NCBI RefSeq assembly: GCF_002575655.3
Contig: NC_053040.3
Span: forward strand, 364,000,267 to 364,064,266
Length of the DNA stretch: 64,000 nt
Direction of reading: 5' to 3'
DNA from: Aegilops tauschii subsp. strangulata
Lineage: Eukaryota > Streptophyta > Magnoliopsida > Poales > Poaceae
In this document: piece after piece, positions 33,191-44,873 of the stretch
Numbering within the stretch: position 1 is the stretch's first letter
Layout: each line of letters opens with the position of its first letter
The notes under the pieces: model-generated
What the model was told of the DNA's origin: nothing
The model's database searches: none
Seen by the model: only the letters and a program-made list of their open reading frames with translations
Made by a program: the position numbers and the translations under genes

Positions 33191-36100
33191 GACACGAAAA
33201 TGCCACTGGCTCACGCGAATCACCAAGGGCGAGGGGATGTTGCCGCCTCCGTCTCCCGGTCCGCCGCCTCCAGCCCCCCAGCAGCCGGCGGCTCGGCCGG
33301 CGGTCGGCGCCATCCAAGACGAATTCCCTGAAGAGCACGCCGCCTACGTCGTCTTCACCAGTCAAGCCGACGACAAGCGCAGTCGGCGCCGACAGCATCA
33401 AGAAGTTAATGCAGTCGCCTCTAGCGCCCCCGAGTTCATGCACTGGTCAGAGAAGCCAATCAGCTGGAGCCAGGCCGACCACCCAGAGGTGATGCCCTCT
33501 CCTGGCTCCTATGCAATGGTCTTGGATGTCACCCTCGCGACAGAGAGGCGAGCTGCCCGATTCTCCCGCGTCCTGATAGATGGCGGAAGCAGTATCAACA
33601 TACTGTACCGCGATACCATGGAGAAGCTGAACATCAAAGCGAAGCAGCTTATGCCGAGCCGCACCGTCTTCCATGGTATCGTCCCCGGCTTGTAATGCTC
33701 CCCAATCGGCAAGATCAAAATGGATGTTCTCTTTGGAGACAAAGATCATTTTCGCCGAGAAGCAATCTGGTTCGAGGTAGTGGATTTGGAGAGCCCCTAT
33801 CATGCTCTGCTTGGCCGACCTGCTCTGGCCAAGTTCATGGCCGTGCCCCACTACGCCTACCTGAAGATGAAGATGCCGAGCTCGAAGGGGATCATCATGG
33901 TAGCCGGCGACTACAAGAAGTCCATCGAGTGTGCCATGGCCAGCAGCCGGCTGGCCGAGTCCCTCGTGGTGGCAGAGGAGAAGAAGATGCTGGAGCGGGT
34001 TGTGGCCATGGCCGGCAAGCAGTCGGCCCTGCCCCCCAACACCAAAGATTGTGATGCGCAGGGCTCCTTCCAGCCTGCCAAAGAGACGAAGAAGATACCT
34101 CTGGACCCGGAGAACCCGGAGAGGTTCGCTGTCATTGGGGCGAACTTGGACAGTAAATAGGAAGGCGAGCTCGTCGACTTCCTCCGTGAGAATCGAGACA
34201 TTTTTGCATGGTCCCCAAAGGACATGCCGGGTGTCCCGAAGGATTTCGCCGAGCACAAATTACATGTCCGCGCCGACGTGAAGCCAGTCAAGCAACCCCT
34301 CCGCCGACTGTCAGAAGAGAAGCGAAGAATTGTGGGAGAAGAGATAGCCCGGCTTCTTGCCGCTGGCTTTATCATGGAAGTGTTCTTTCCAGAGTGGCTT
34401 GCCAACCCAGTTCTGGTTTTAAAGAAGAATAACAAGTGGCGTATGTGTATAGACTACACCAGCCAGAACAAGGCCTGCCCAAAGGGTCCGTTCGCTCTGC
34501 CACGGATTGACCAAGTGATAGACTCCACAGCCGGATGTGAGCTGTTGAGTTTTTTGGATGCCTACTTAGGGTACCATCAGATCAAGTTGGACCCAGCTGA
34601 CCGCCTGAAGACTGCCTTCATCACACCCTTTGGAGCTTTCTGCTACCTGACTATGACATTCGGCTTGAGGAATGCCGGTGCCACTTTTCAGTGTTGCATG
34701 CAGAAATGCCTCTTGAAACAACTCGGCAGAAATGCCCATGTCTATGTAGACGACATTGTGGTGAAGAGAGAGAAGCACGGCACCTTGCTAGAAGATCTGA
34801 AAGAAACATTCGCCAACTTGCGCCGATTCCAAATCAGGCTCAACCCCGAGAAGTGCGTGTTCGGAGTGCCAGCCGGCCAGCTGCTAGGCTTCCTGGTCTC
34901 CGAACGCGGCATTGAGTGCAACCCCGTCAAGATCAAGGCCATCGAGAGGATGGAGATTCCCACCAAACTGCGAGATGTGCAGAAGTTCACCGGCTGCTTG
35001 GCCTCCCTGAATCGTTTTATCAGCCGACTAGGAGAGAAGGCCCTCCCCCTGTACCGACTCATGAAGAAGTCCACTCACTTCGAGTGGAACGACCAAGCCG
35101 ACCAGGCCTTCCATGAGTTGAAGAAAATGCTGACCACTCTGCCTGTCCTGGCAGCGCCGACTGAAAAGGAGCCCATGCTCCTCTACATCGTCGCGACTAG
35201 CCGAGTCGTCAGTACTGTTGTTGTGGTCCAGCGCCCAGAAGAAGGCCGAGCCCAGCTAGTCCAGAGGCCGGTGTACTACCTAAGCGAAGTGCTGTCCAGC
35301 TCAAAGCAGAACTACCCGCACTACCAGAAGATGTGCTATGGGGTATACTTCGCCGCCAAGAAACTGAAGCCCTACTTCCAAGAGCACCCCATCACGGTCG
35401 TGTGCACCGCCCCGCTCGCCGAGATCATAGGCAGCCGAGATGCATCCGGCCGGGTGGCTAAATGGTCCATCGCACTGGCGCCCTACACGATCTTCTACCA
35501 ACCCCGCACCGCCATCAAGTCCCAAGCATTGGCCGAGTTCCTCGTCGACTGGGCCGAGACCCAGTACCTACCGCCGGCTCCCGACTCTACCCATTGGCGG
35601 ATGCACTTTGATGGGTCCAAGATGCGCACCAGCTTGGGAGCCGGCATCGTCCTCACCTCTCCCAAAGGCGACAAGCTCAAGTACACGCTGCAGATCCACT
35701 TCGCCGCCTCCAACAACGTGGCCGAGTATGAGGCGCTCGTACATGGGCTCCGGCTAGCCAAAGAGCTCGGCATACGCCGGATCCTGTGTTACGGCGACTC
35801 AGACTTGGTGGTCCAGCATTCGTCTGGCGACTGGGACGCCAAGGACGCGAATATGGCGAGCTATTGATTCCTCGTCCAGCAGATCAGGGGATACTTTGAA
35901 GGGTGCGAGTTCCTTCACGTGCCAAGGGCTGACAACGACCAAGCAGATGCCCTAGCACGGATCGGCTCCACCCGACAAGCCATACCGACTGGCGTCTCCC
36001 TCCAGCGCCTCCTCAAGCCATCCATCAAACCATCTCCAGAGTCGGACTCCATCTTCGTACCGCTTGCGCCAGATACAGCCGGATCCGACTGGAGGAACCC

Positions 36101-37580
36101 CGCAGGCGGCACGGGGACTTCGACAACTGGCCCGGGGACTACCATAGTCGCACCCGGCCTGGGGACTTCAGAACCCGACCCGGGGACTGCAGCAGTCGGC
36201 CCGGGGACTGCAACGACACAAGAAGCGGTGGCCGACTCCAATTCCACGCCACCCAACCCACCTTCCCGAGTCATGGTGGCTACACTAACAGAAGAAGAAG
36301 TCACAGCTCCATCATGGGCCCAGCCCATCCTCAAGTTCCTAGTCAGCAGAGAGCTGCCGGCTGATGAGATCTCAGCAAGACTAGTGCAACGACGAGCCGC
36401 AGCATATGCAATAATCAACAGAGAGCTTGTGAAGCGCAGCGTCACTAGAGTCTTCCAGCGTTGTGTCGAGCCAGAAAAAGGAGTGGCAATCCTCAAGGAT
36501 ATCCACCAAGGCGAATGCGGCCACCACGCAGCCTCAAGATCACTTGTGGCCAAGGCTTTCCGCCATGGTTTCTTTTGGCCGACTGCCTTGGAAGGTGCTA
36601 AAGAAATAGTCAAGAGCTGCAGAGGATGCCAAGTTTTTAGTTCCAAGCAACTCCTGCCGGCTTCTGCACTCAAGACCATTCCCCTCACCTGGCCTTTTGC
36701 CGTCTGGGGACTGGACATGGTGGGCCCTTTCAAGACAGCCCGCGGCGGCTTGACGCATCTACTTGTCGCTGTGGACAAGTTCACAAAGTGGATCGAAGCA
36801 AAGCCGATCAAGAAGTTGAACGGGCCGACTACCGTGACATTCATCACTGACATCACTACTCGGTACGGCGTGCCGCACAGCATCATCACCGACAACGGCA
36901 CGAACTTCACCAAAGGAGCACTGGCACGTTTCTGCGCGACGCAGGGCATCCGACTGGACTTAGCGTCCGTTGCCCACCCGCAGTCAAACGGCCAGGTCGA
37001 GCGAGCAAATGGACTCATCCTCTCCGGCATCAAGCCCCGACTGGTTGTACCACTGGAGCGATCGGCCGGCTGCTGGCTTGATGAGCTGCCGGCTGTCCTC
37101 TGGAGTCTGTGCACTACACCCAACAAGTCAACTGGCTTTACTCCATTTTTCCTCGTGTATGGTGCCGAGGCTGTCATCCCAACAGACATCGAGTTCGACT
37201 CGCCTCGGATCACCATGTACACGGAGGGGGAGGCCAAGGAAGCAAGAGAAGACGGCGTCGACCTACTGGAAGAAGGCTGGCTGTTAGCACTCAGCCGGTC
37301 CGCCATCTACCAGCAAGGGCTGCGCCGCTACTACAACTGCAAGGTCAAGCCAAGATCCTTCCAAGAGGGCGACCTTGTGCTCCGGCTGATCCAGCGAACA
37401 GCCGGCCAGCACAAGCTCTCGGCCCCTTGGGAAGGCCCCTTCGTCATCAGCAAGGCACTAGGCAACGACTCCTACTACCTGATCGACACGCAAAAACCAA
37501 GAGCACGCAAGAGAGACGACTCCGGCAAGGAGTCGGAGCGACCATGGAACGCAGACCTCCTGAGAAGATTTTACAGTTGA
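33191..37580 (+). pseudogene. Pol of element 1 (PR-RT-RNase H-INT) with three stops
   Basis: One frame runs from about 33140 to TGA/stop at 37580. Domains in order: aspartic protease (VLIDGGSSINILY); a TAA at 33693-33695; protease tail; TAG at 34158-34160; reverse transcriptase (FLDAYLGYHQI, HVYVDDIVVK); TGA at 35865-35867 after RNase H (MHFDGSKMRTSLGAGIVL, CYGDSDLVVQ). A Pro/Gly-Thr linker comes next. Integrase follows, with an H2C2 zinc region (HHAASRSLVAKAF, CRGCQ) and DDE core (GLDMVGPF, ITDNGTNF, GQVERANGL). No chromodomain is seen, which fits the Tat lineage. The three stops make it non-autonomous unless read through. The TAG is shared with element 2; the TAA and TGA are not. Confidence 0.9.
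36110..36220 (+). repeat. Short repeats in the RNase H-integrase linker
   Basis: CCCGGGGACT occurs four to five times at 20-30-bp steps and encodes repeated GPGT motifs. The core CGGGGACT also occurs in the PPT (42687) and in introns of the antisense gene. The pattern is more regular in element 2 (63000-63090). Confidence 0.7.
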
Positions 37581-38379
37581 AAGCAGTATGTATCATGCTA
37601 CCCTTTTGTATTAAGTACAAACCAACAGGCCCCCCGAACAGTACTCGGTGACTGCCTTTGTTTATCTATGAATGACAAGTGTCATATCCATGAATGTATT
37701 ATTACATTTGATTTCTTGTTGGGCACCGGGTTCGACTAGTCGGCCCGAGGACTGGCCGCCTTGAGCTATATTAAAAGTTCTACCTGAAGTCAGACAAGTA
37801 GTGTGCCGACCCCCGAGTCCTCTTTTGCTGAAAGTCACAGCTCGAAGAACCGACTGTCCGACTAGCAAGAGGCAAGGCAGAAAGGACGCCCACATGAAAA
37901 ATGGCTAAGGACCAATGAACTTATATAGCAAAAAGACGGCCTCCAACCACACTTGCCGGCTGTCAGAACAGCCGGCTGGCCGGCTTCCTAAACGCTTAGC
38001 TTTAGTCCAGCAAAGCTAGAGTACTCCCCTCCCCCCAATTGGCCAAGCACTCCTCCAGCTACAGATTGCAGAACAACTGTCTGACTGGGGAGGCGGCAAC
38101 CAAGGGAGGGCGGCAAAGGAAACAACAGAAGGATAAAAAGCAAAGTACGAGGAAAAGCCAAATGCATGCATAAGTTATATATACATATGAAGCCCCCAAC
38201 AGGCCGGCAATCAACATGGTTCGAATACACCCCCACTGGGTGGAATTGTGCAGACTTAACAGAGTATTGTTCCAAAAGTAACATGACAGGAAAACAAAAG
38301 ACGGCAGACTAGGCTAGGGCGCGGTGCGGGAGCCGAGCTGGTCGGTGGAGACGGCCTCGCCGGCTGAAGGAGTGGCCGC
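37581..38379. other. Spacer 3' of pol
   Basis: No coding sequence is seen. It lies between convergent pol and the antisense gene and probably holds the 3' end of the antisense transcript. Confidence 0.5.
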
Positions 38380-41300
38380 CTAGCGGGTCTCGGCTTGGTC
38401 ACCACCAGTGGCAGGCGACGCACTCGCGCGCGACGTGGTGCTGGAGGCGCGGTCAGGCTGAGGCTGGTCGGCTGCTCCACCAGCCGGCTCGGCGTCTTCA
38501 CCCTCCTCCTCCTCCTCTTCGCCCTCGTCGCTGGAGTCGATCTCCTCCGCCGAGTCTTCACCATCTGCCGGGTTCAGCCCGAACCACTCCTCCGGCTGGG
38601 CGACACCGTTGTCATCTACCTCGGGGACGAAGACGCTGGTGTCGGTGTAGTCGGCGATCGCCGAAGCCCGCCGGATGATAGCCGGCCGCGCCGGCTCCAG
38701 CTCCGTGTCGGCTTGCTGCCGCCAGGTAGCCAGCTGATCCAGGCTCAGGCCGGGATACCATGCCTTGACGAACTCCAGCGCCCGCCTGGCGCCGGACCGA
38801 GCCGCCGAGGCCTTCCAGGCTTCGAAGCGGCCGACTGCCACCTCCAGCCTGTCGGTAGTTCGACTGGGGGTGCGAGGAACCACTTGGCCGGGCCAGAGGG
38901 CGGCCAAGACTTGCGCCCCGGCACGCTGAAGCCGGCGGAGCAGTCGGTGAGCCGGCTGGATGCGGGCCTGGATCGCCAAGAGCTGCTCCTTCAGCGAACG
39001 GCCGGCGGTTAGCGAAATCTCGAAGCCAGCCAGCCTCCGCGCCTGGCGGCGGGCCTCGATGACCTGGTTGGCGGCGGTAGAATAGCCAGGGAAATACTCT
39101 GTGCAAGAAAGAAGAAGAAAAGAAGAAAAGAACATCAAGTCAGAAAACAAGCCAAAAGCGGCAGACGACAAGAAAGGACGAAGAAGTAGGCGGCTTACCG
39201 TCAACCAGATCTTCGATCTGACCATAGCCAGAGATCAGAGTTTGCCTTGCTTCAGCCCAGCCAGCCGCGTCCGTCTCGTACTCGTCCTGGAGGGCGGCTT
39301 CGCGGTCCTGCACTGCCTTCAGAGCCGCCTTGTGGCCTTCCTCCTAGTCGGCCAACTTCTTGGCCAGACGGTCGCGTTCCTGCACCAAGGCAGCGAGCTC
39401 GGCATCCTTGGCACGAAGGGCAGTCTGAGACTCTCCCAGCTGTGCCCTCAGACCGGCGTTGGCCGCTGCAGAGACGGCAGAAAAAGAAAGAACAGCAAGA
39501 GGAAGTCGTCAAGGAAGATCCGACCCGACTGCTCAGCAGTCGGCCTGAATCTCGGGGACTACACCCAGTGGGTGCGCTGACGCGCCCCCACATGAGATAA
39601 AGAACAAAGCACGTACCCCGGCTCTCAGTATGGTCGGCGGTCTTCTGGGTCAGCTCCCGAGCCTGGGAGTTGAAGGCGGCCGCACGAAGATTGTGGTATT
39701 CCTGCAAGATAGACATAAGATCGAAGTAAGAACAAGAATAGCAAAGCCAAATCCACTAAGAAGTTCCAAGCCGCCTACTCAGCAGCCGACGGAACTCGGG
39801 GACTACACCCAGTGGGTGCGCTGACGCGCCCCCACGGAAGAAATCAAGATCAAGAAGAAGCAAGATGGGAAGACTAACCCGGATGGCCGCCCGCGTCGCA
39901 AGGAACTCGTCGGTGAACTGCCTCAGCGCCGTAGCCTGGGCCTGGAGCCGGGTCCGGACGTCCTGCACGGCCACGTTCATCACGGCCGTCCCTCCGCCTG
40001 GCGTCCACCCCGAGGTAGCGCTGGCCACCTCCACATCCTGGGCCGACGAGCTGGAGCCCACGGCCGGCTGCGGCTCCGACGCGGCCTTCTGTGGCTCTGA
40101 CACAGCCTTCCCCGCGCGCCGGCTCGTCGGCGTCTGGACCGCCATCTCAGTCCTCGCCGCCGGCTCGCCCCCCGCCGGCTGCGCAGGCGGCAGATCAGGC
40201 CGGCCGCCTTGAGCCGCCCCAGTTGACGGGGTCGGCACCGGCGCCCTCTCCAGGACGACGACGTCGTCGTCCCTCCCCAGCCCTGGCTGGTCGCCGCCGG
40301 CTCCTTCTGGCGAGGGCTCCATGGCCCCAGGCGCTGCGACGTGCAGCGGGGTGACCATCAAGGCCTCCTCCGCCGCCGCCGCAGCTGCAGCCTCCGCTTG
40401 GGCCTTGGCTGCGGCGTCGGCGAGCGCCTTCGCCACCTCCTCCTCCTGCGCCGCCTGGGCGGCGGCCGCCTTCCGTGCCTCCGCCTCTCGCGCCTCCCGC
40501 GCGTTCCGTTCTGTCGCTTCCTGAAGGTCGGCACGGGGGTCCACGCGGCGAGTGGTGCTCCCAGACCCCCTCGGCGACTCGACGACGGAGGCAGCAGCCG
40601 CCCGCTCAAGCGACAACGGAGCTCTGGATGTTTGGAGAAAAAGACAAGGGTTCAGGAACCACCAGAGAAAAGAAAGGAAAAAGAGTATACAAAAGAATTC
40701 GAACTTACGCCGACACAGTCTGTGGTTGCTTCACCGTCTTGCGGAAGCGAGCCGCCTTCGCGGCCGCCTCCTCCCTCCTGGTTGCTGCCGCCCCGCCCCT
40801 GGGTTTCTTCGTCCGACTGCCGAACAAACCCTGGGCGGCGCGGCGCTTTTGCCCTCCGCCCCGAGCAGGCGGTGCAGCGGAGGAACCCGCGCCACGTCCA
40901 GATGCCGGCCGGCGGCGCGGGACGACTTCGGCCTCATCGTCGTCCGGCCAGTCGTCGAAGGTGACTCCATGCCCGGAGCCGCCTGCTTCGCCGCCGGCTT
41001 GGCCACCACCCGGCTCAGTGTTGTCGTCCATAGCGGCCGCCCCCAAGTCAGGGTCCTCCAGGTCGTGCTGTGTACGGTTGGGGACGAATCGGCGCTCCGC
41101 ATCCGACCCGCTGGCAGGCCGAAGGAGAGGACTCTGTCGAAGACAAGCCGACTAGTCAGAGTCGGCCAAAGGAACTTGGCGAAAAAATTAAGAGAAAAAG
41201 AAGAGACAAGGAGAGCATACCGTGGGCGGTGGATTGGCTCGGCTATATGGCTCCTTGCCAAACTGCCACTCTTCGGAGAGTTTGCAGTTCGCGAGGTAGT

Positions 41301-42078
41301 TCACCATATAGGCAACCTCCTCGTGCGGCATGTCCTTGGCGCACATCCGGCTCGGATCGAGCTGGCCGCTCATCTGACAGATCAGATGAGGACGGCTCTG
41401 GAGCGGAAGTACCCGGCGCGCGACGAAGGCGGCCAGCAGGTCGGGCCCCGTCAAGCCCTCCGACTGGGTCATCGCTCGCACTCGGGCGACGGCTGCGGAC
41501 CCAGCCGGCGTCAGAGTCACGGCCCGGTAGGACCACTGGGGCCGCCTGCCCGCCGGTGGGCCGGCTACGTAAGCCGGCAGGTTGACGTAGTCGCCCTGCG
41601 GGGCGATGCTTCTGACGTAGAAATACGACTTTTGCCACTTCTTCACCGACTGGATCAGCGGGATGACGGGGAAGGGGTTGTCGGCGACCGCCCTCCGCAC
41701 CACGATGAAGGCGCCAGTCTGAGCCGGCACGCCCTGCATGCGCGTGCCCAGCTTGCACTGGAAGAGCTCCCCCCAGAGCTCGAGGGTAGGGAGGACGCCG
41801 AGGTAGCCTTCGCACAGAGTGACGAAGGCAGACAGCAGCACCACCGCGTTTGGGGTGAGGTGATGCGGCTGGAGCTGGTAGAACTCGAGCCAGGAGCGGA
41901 AGAAGGCGCTCATGGGTAGGCCGATGCCGCGCAAGAAATGCGAGCGGAAGACCACCCGCTCGCCCTCCCGCGGCTCCGGCGTAATTTCCTTCACCGGCGC
42001 GAGACGGACCTCCACCTTGTCTGCGGAGGAACTCGACGTGATCCTCGTGGACATTGGAGCCGTCCCAATCCCCGCCAT
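38380..42078 (-). CDS. Antisense gene of the Tat element (gypsy-type transposon domain), multi-exon
   Basis: The minus-strand start MAGIGTAPMSTRITSSS at 42078 opens exon 1 (41221-42078, donor ACG/GTATGC). It matches the 'putative gypsy-type transposon' family (Transposase_28, PF04195: LPMSAFFRSWLEFYQLQPHH, LTPNAVVLLSAFVTLCEG). Further exons follow GT-AG rules: about 40710-41136 (acidic then basic, GVTFDDWPDDDEAEVVPRRR); about 39880-40622 (Ala/Glu helix with AREAREAEARKAAAAQAAQE); about 39630-39700; about 39220-39470 (coiled coil AKDAELAALVQERDRLAKKL); and 38380-39100 (ends in an acidic EEEEEEGEDAEPAG tail). A TAG at 39344-39346 interrupts the coiled-coil exon, so the full product is probably not made. 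Function of this family is unknown. Confidence 0.72.
39551..39591. repeat. Duplicated intron segment, copy 1
   Basis: A 41-bp segment starting CTCGGGGACTACACCCAGTG is identical to 39795-39835. Both lie in predicted introns of the antisense gene. Confidence 0.85.
39795..39835. repeat. Duplicated intron segment, copy 2
   Basis: Identical to 39551-39591. GCAG(T/C)CG-type sequence also precedes both copies, so an intron-exon unit may have been duplicated. Confidence 0.85.
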
Positions 42079-42240
42079 ACTGCTCCGCGGCGGGAGGCAT
42101 GGCGAAAACGAGCGCGGCAGCGGAGGAACGTGTGGTGGAAGAGCGCGGCGGCGAGGCGCTGTTGCAAGAAACGGCGATAGAAAGAAGATGGTGGAAGGAG
42201 GAGGAGTGTGCGAGAGCCTGCCGCTCTCCCTCTCCCCCTA

Positions 42241-42246
42241 CTTATA
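42241..42246 (-). promoter_or_regulatory. TATA box of the antisense gene
   Basis: On the minus strand TATAAG (in AGCTATAAGTAGGGG) lies about 165 bp upstream of the ATG at 42078. It is outside the LTR, so the antisense gene appears to have its own promoter. Confidence 0.6.
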
Positions 42247-42680
42247 GCTTCGCGAGGTGCAGCCGGGAAGGCCGGACGTGGGGTGAGACGTGGGATTAAC
42301 TGCACCCACTCCCCCCACGCCTCGCGATTATTACGCCCTAAAGGCGTGCCGAAACTGCCGCAAGGAGACGTGCGGGCGGTTTCGGGCTGCAGAGAATCCA
42401 CGCCTGGGCCCAGGCGTGGACGTGGCGGGCCCCCGCCCTGCGGCGACGTCCCGTCGCGCGCGTGGGCTGGCAGGCTTTCTGGCCAAGAGAGGCCACGTGG
42501 TTCGCAGACGGCAAGTGGCCGGCCTGCGGCCCGGTGCACGCACTGGCGAGCTCCCGCCCTCCGACTCCGAAGTTTTCGACCAAGGCGGCGCGCCTAACCA
42601 AAGCCGGCTCCCAGCTGCCGACTTGTCGAGATAGGAAGCTGACCGAGCTTCTCGACTCCTACCCAACCTCGAAGCCCAAT

Positions 42681-42696
42681 CAGCTTCGGGGACTAC
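42681..42696 (+). other. Polypurine tract of element 1
   Basis: CAGCTTCGGGGACTAC lies directly before the 3' LTR TGTCGG. The purine run is short (CGGGGA), as in other grass gypsy elements. Confidence 0.6.
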
Positions 42697-43866
42697 TGTC
42701 GGAGTAAATGGCCATGGGTAGCCTAACCGACTGCCCCTGGCTCTTCCAAAAAATTATCAGGCCTTTGGGCCTTCAATCACTCCAAGCATCGGACCACCTT
42801 CCCTGGCCGGCTACCTCTGAAGCCGACTCACGGAAGGCGGCCCAGCCTCAGCAACCTCCCCCCCCAAGATAACCACGGGGTGGCCGACTCTAGGAAGCCG
42901 ACCGTAAAGAATGCCGACTCCAAGAAGCCGGCCAAGACCGCAACCACCCAAGCTACGCCACATAACGGTGACAAGACGGGTGTGGCCACAGTGCGGCCCA
43001 CTACCCCCGAAGCCCGAGGCAGGCATGGCCACAGGACACCGTACGAGACGGCCATCCCCCGTCCGGCTCGGCACTGTAGCCATGCTAGCCTTGACGTCAC
43101 CCACGGCAGACGCCGGTACGGCCCACGGGCGGCGGGTCCCTTCGGCCAGAGAGAGGCGCGGAGGCGGCCCGGCCTCCCCCGGTCGGCCAAGGGCGTAGCC
43201 GGCCCCCAGAAGTCGGCTACCCCATCCCTCGAAGCATGCGCCACATTAAGGAGACAAGACGAGGTAAGGCTACAGTGAGGGCCCTCGAGGCGGCCCACTG
43301 TAGCCACGATTACCTCAACGAAGCCCTCGTCATCAGGGGCGAGGCTACAGTAAGCAGCCGCCGACAAGATCCTAGGCGGTGGGGCCGGCCTGTCGACCAA
43401 GAGGACGGCAGCCGGCGGGACCCATTAGTCGGCGGGCCCCAACAGCCGGCGGAGAAGCCGGCGAGCGTAGACACTGACGGCTGGGACCAGAGCCCAGCCG
43501 GATTACAATTGTACCCCCGGGGGGTAGGCCTATATAAACCCCCCGGGGCACCCATGCAAAGGGTTGGCTTCTGAGCATAGCACACACACCATAGAGAGAG
43601 AGAAGCAAGAGCTAACCTTGTTCTTCTTCTCCCTTGAACCCAACAGCTCTAGGAGCGATTGTAACTACTTTTCCTGATCTAGTGATCATGCGGATACCCC
43701 GTAGAGCAGGACTAGGGGTGTTATCTCCTCGGAGAGCCTCGAACCTGGGTAAGATCCGTCGGCGTGCATGTCTTCGCCTCATCCCGTTTCCAGGCACCGG
43801 CGACGTCTTATTGGCACCCACAATGATAAGCCACACGTTGGCATATGTCGCACCTACCACCCGACA
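42697..43866 (+). repeat. 3' LTR of element 1
   Basis: It is 1170 bp, about 98 % identical by eye to 30001-31175. Differences include a C-run length change near 42860 and scattered transitions. Confidence 0.93.
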
Positions 43867-44443
43867 TGTGTCCTTGGGTGCATGTCTAGTTCCCATGCCA
43901 GGAATGGGAACGAATTACAACCGTACCCGCGTCCTGGCTCGTCCTCAAACATTTGGAATCTCAGTTTTTAAATCCCCGTAAATCCTAAACTCACCAGAAA
44001 GTCATCAAAGGTGGCATGGTGTCACATCATGGCACATATATGTAGTGGTAGAAACATTGTCCAATTTGGGCCAAGCTTTATTACAAACCTCTACCAAACC
44101 GGAGCTTCTCTCAAAGAAGCCTCGTGGTTCTGATAGGGAAACGTGTTCCCCTTGTGGGCAAAACGTAATCACTGCCTCTTTTCACCTTGTATTTTCTGCC
44201 ACGGGAAACATGGAATGACATGATATCTGTGCTGAAATTTAAACTTATTCAGGGTTCATTTGGCCTTTTTATACACTAATTGAGTTTCCTAGGCATTTAA
44301 TGTCCATAATTCAAATCTGAACTACAAATACATGCTCCAGTTCACCAAAATGGCTAGAAAAATTATAGATGTGTCCTTGGGTGCATGTTTAGTCCCCATG
44401 CCAGGAATGGGAACGAATTACAACCATACCCACGTCCTGGCTC
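43867..44443. repeat. 503-bp satellite, block 2
   Basis: It continues the monomer cut by element 1 (TGTGTCCTTGGGTGCATG), contains one full monomer, and ends with CGTCCTGGCTC where the MULE inserted. Confidence 0.88.
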
Positions 44444-44706
44444 GGCAAATTTGACAATTTTGACCTCGGGACGAAATCATTTCACATAATGAACTGGGTG
44501 CGAAACTATTTCACTCCCTGACCCTTTTGTGTAGCGCCCGCCACTCCGGCGCCACACCCTACTGTGCAGCGCCTAGCGCGGCGGTGTTGCACTCCTGTCC
44601 ACTGTGGCAGCCCCTGGGCCCGCAACCAGCAGTGCAGCGCCTCCGAGCTAAGCACCACATATGTAATGTGCAGCGCCTAGCGCGTAGGCGCTGCACTGTG
44701 ACTTAT
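44444..44706. repeat. MULE left TIR
   Basis: The outer 80 bp are unique. The inner part consists of GTGCAGCGCCTAGC modules that can each form hairpins (for example 44669-44697). It matches 51990-52253 inverted with few differences. Confidence 0.92.
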
Positions 44707-44873
44707 CCAGCCACTTGGCTGGCCCCCTCCCCCACCCCCCACACCACACACTCTCCCACTCTCTCCCCGAGCTTTGCCCCCTCTCCCACTCTCTCCCCCT
44801 CTCAAATCCTCTCCCAAATCTTGCAAATTTGAAGAATTTGTCCGTGGATTTCGAAGTCAAACCCTCCCTCAAG

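Larger units (their letters stand above)
30001..43866 (+). mobile_element. Complete Tat-lineage Ty3/gypsy retrotransposon (element 1)
   Basis: Two LTRs of about 1.17 kb begin TGTCGGAGTAAATGG and end CACCCGACA, with a perfect 5-bp duplication TGTGT at 29996-30000 and 43867-43871. The order is LTR, PBS, gag, protease, RT, RNase H, integrase, a long antisense gene, PPT, LTR. Integrase after RT marks Ty3/gypsy; an antisense gene 3' of pol is known from Tat-type elements of grasses (Grande, RIRE2 group). The LTRs differ at about 25 positions by eye, roughly 2 %. It is inserted in the 503-bp satellite. Confidence 0.93.

Noticed and set aside
35915..37306. 463-codon minus-strand ORF
   Set aside because: Shadow of the integrase frame on the plus strand, which carries clear HHCC and DDE motifs.
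40552..41919. 455-codon plus-strand ORF
   Set aside because: Opposite strand of the spliced antisense gene, whose minus frame has the recognised gypsy-type transposon domain and splice sites.
41243..42100. 285-codon minus-strand ORF starting MPPAAEQYGG
   Set aside because: Out-of-frame overlap of exon 1 of the antisense gene; the frame starting at 42078 has the PF04195-type motifs.
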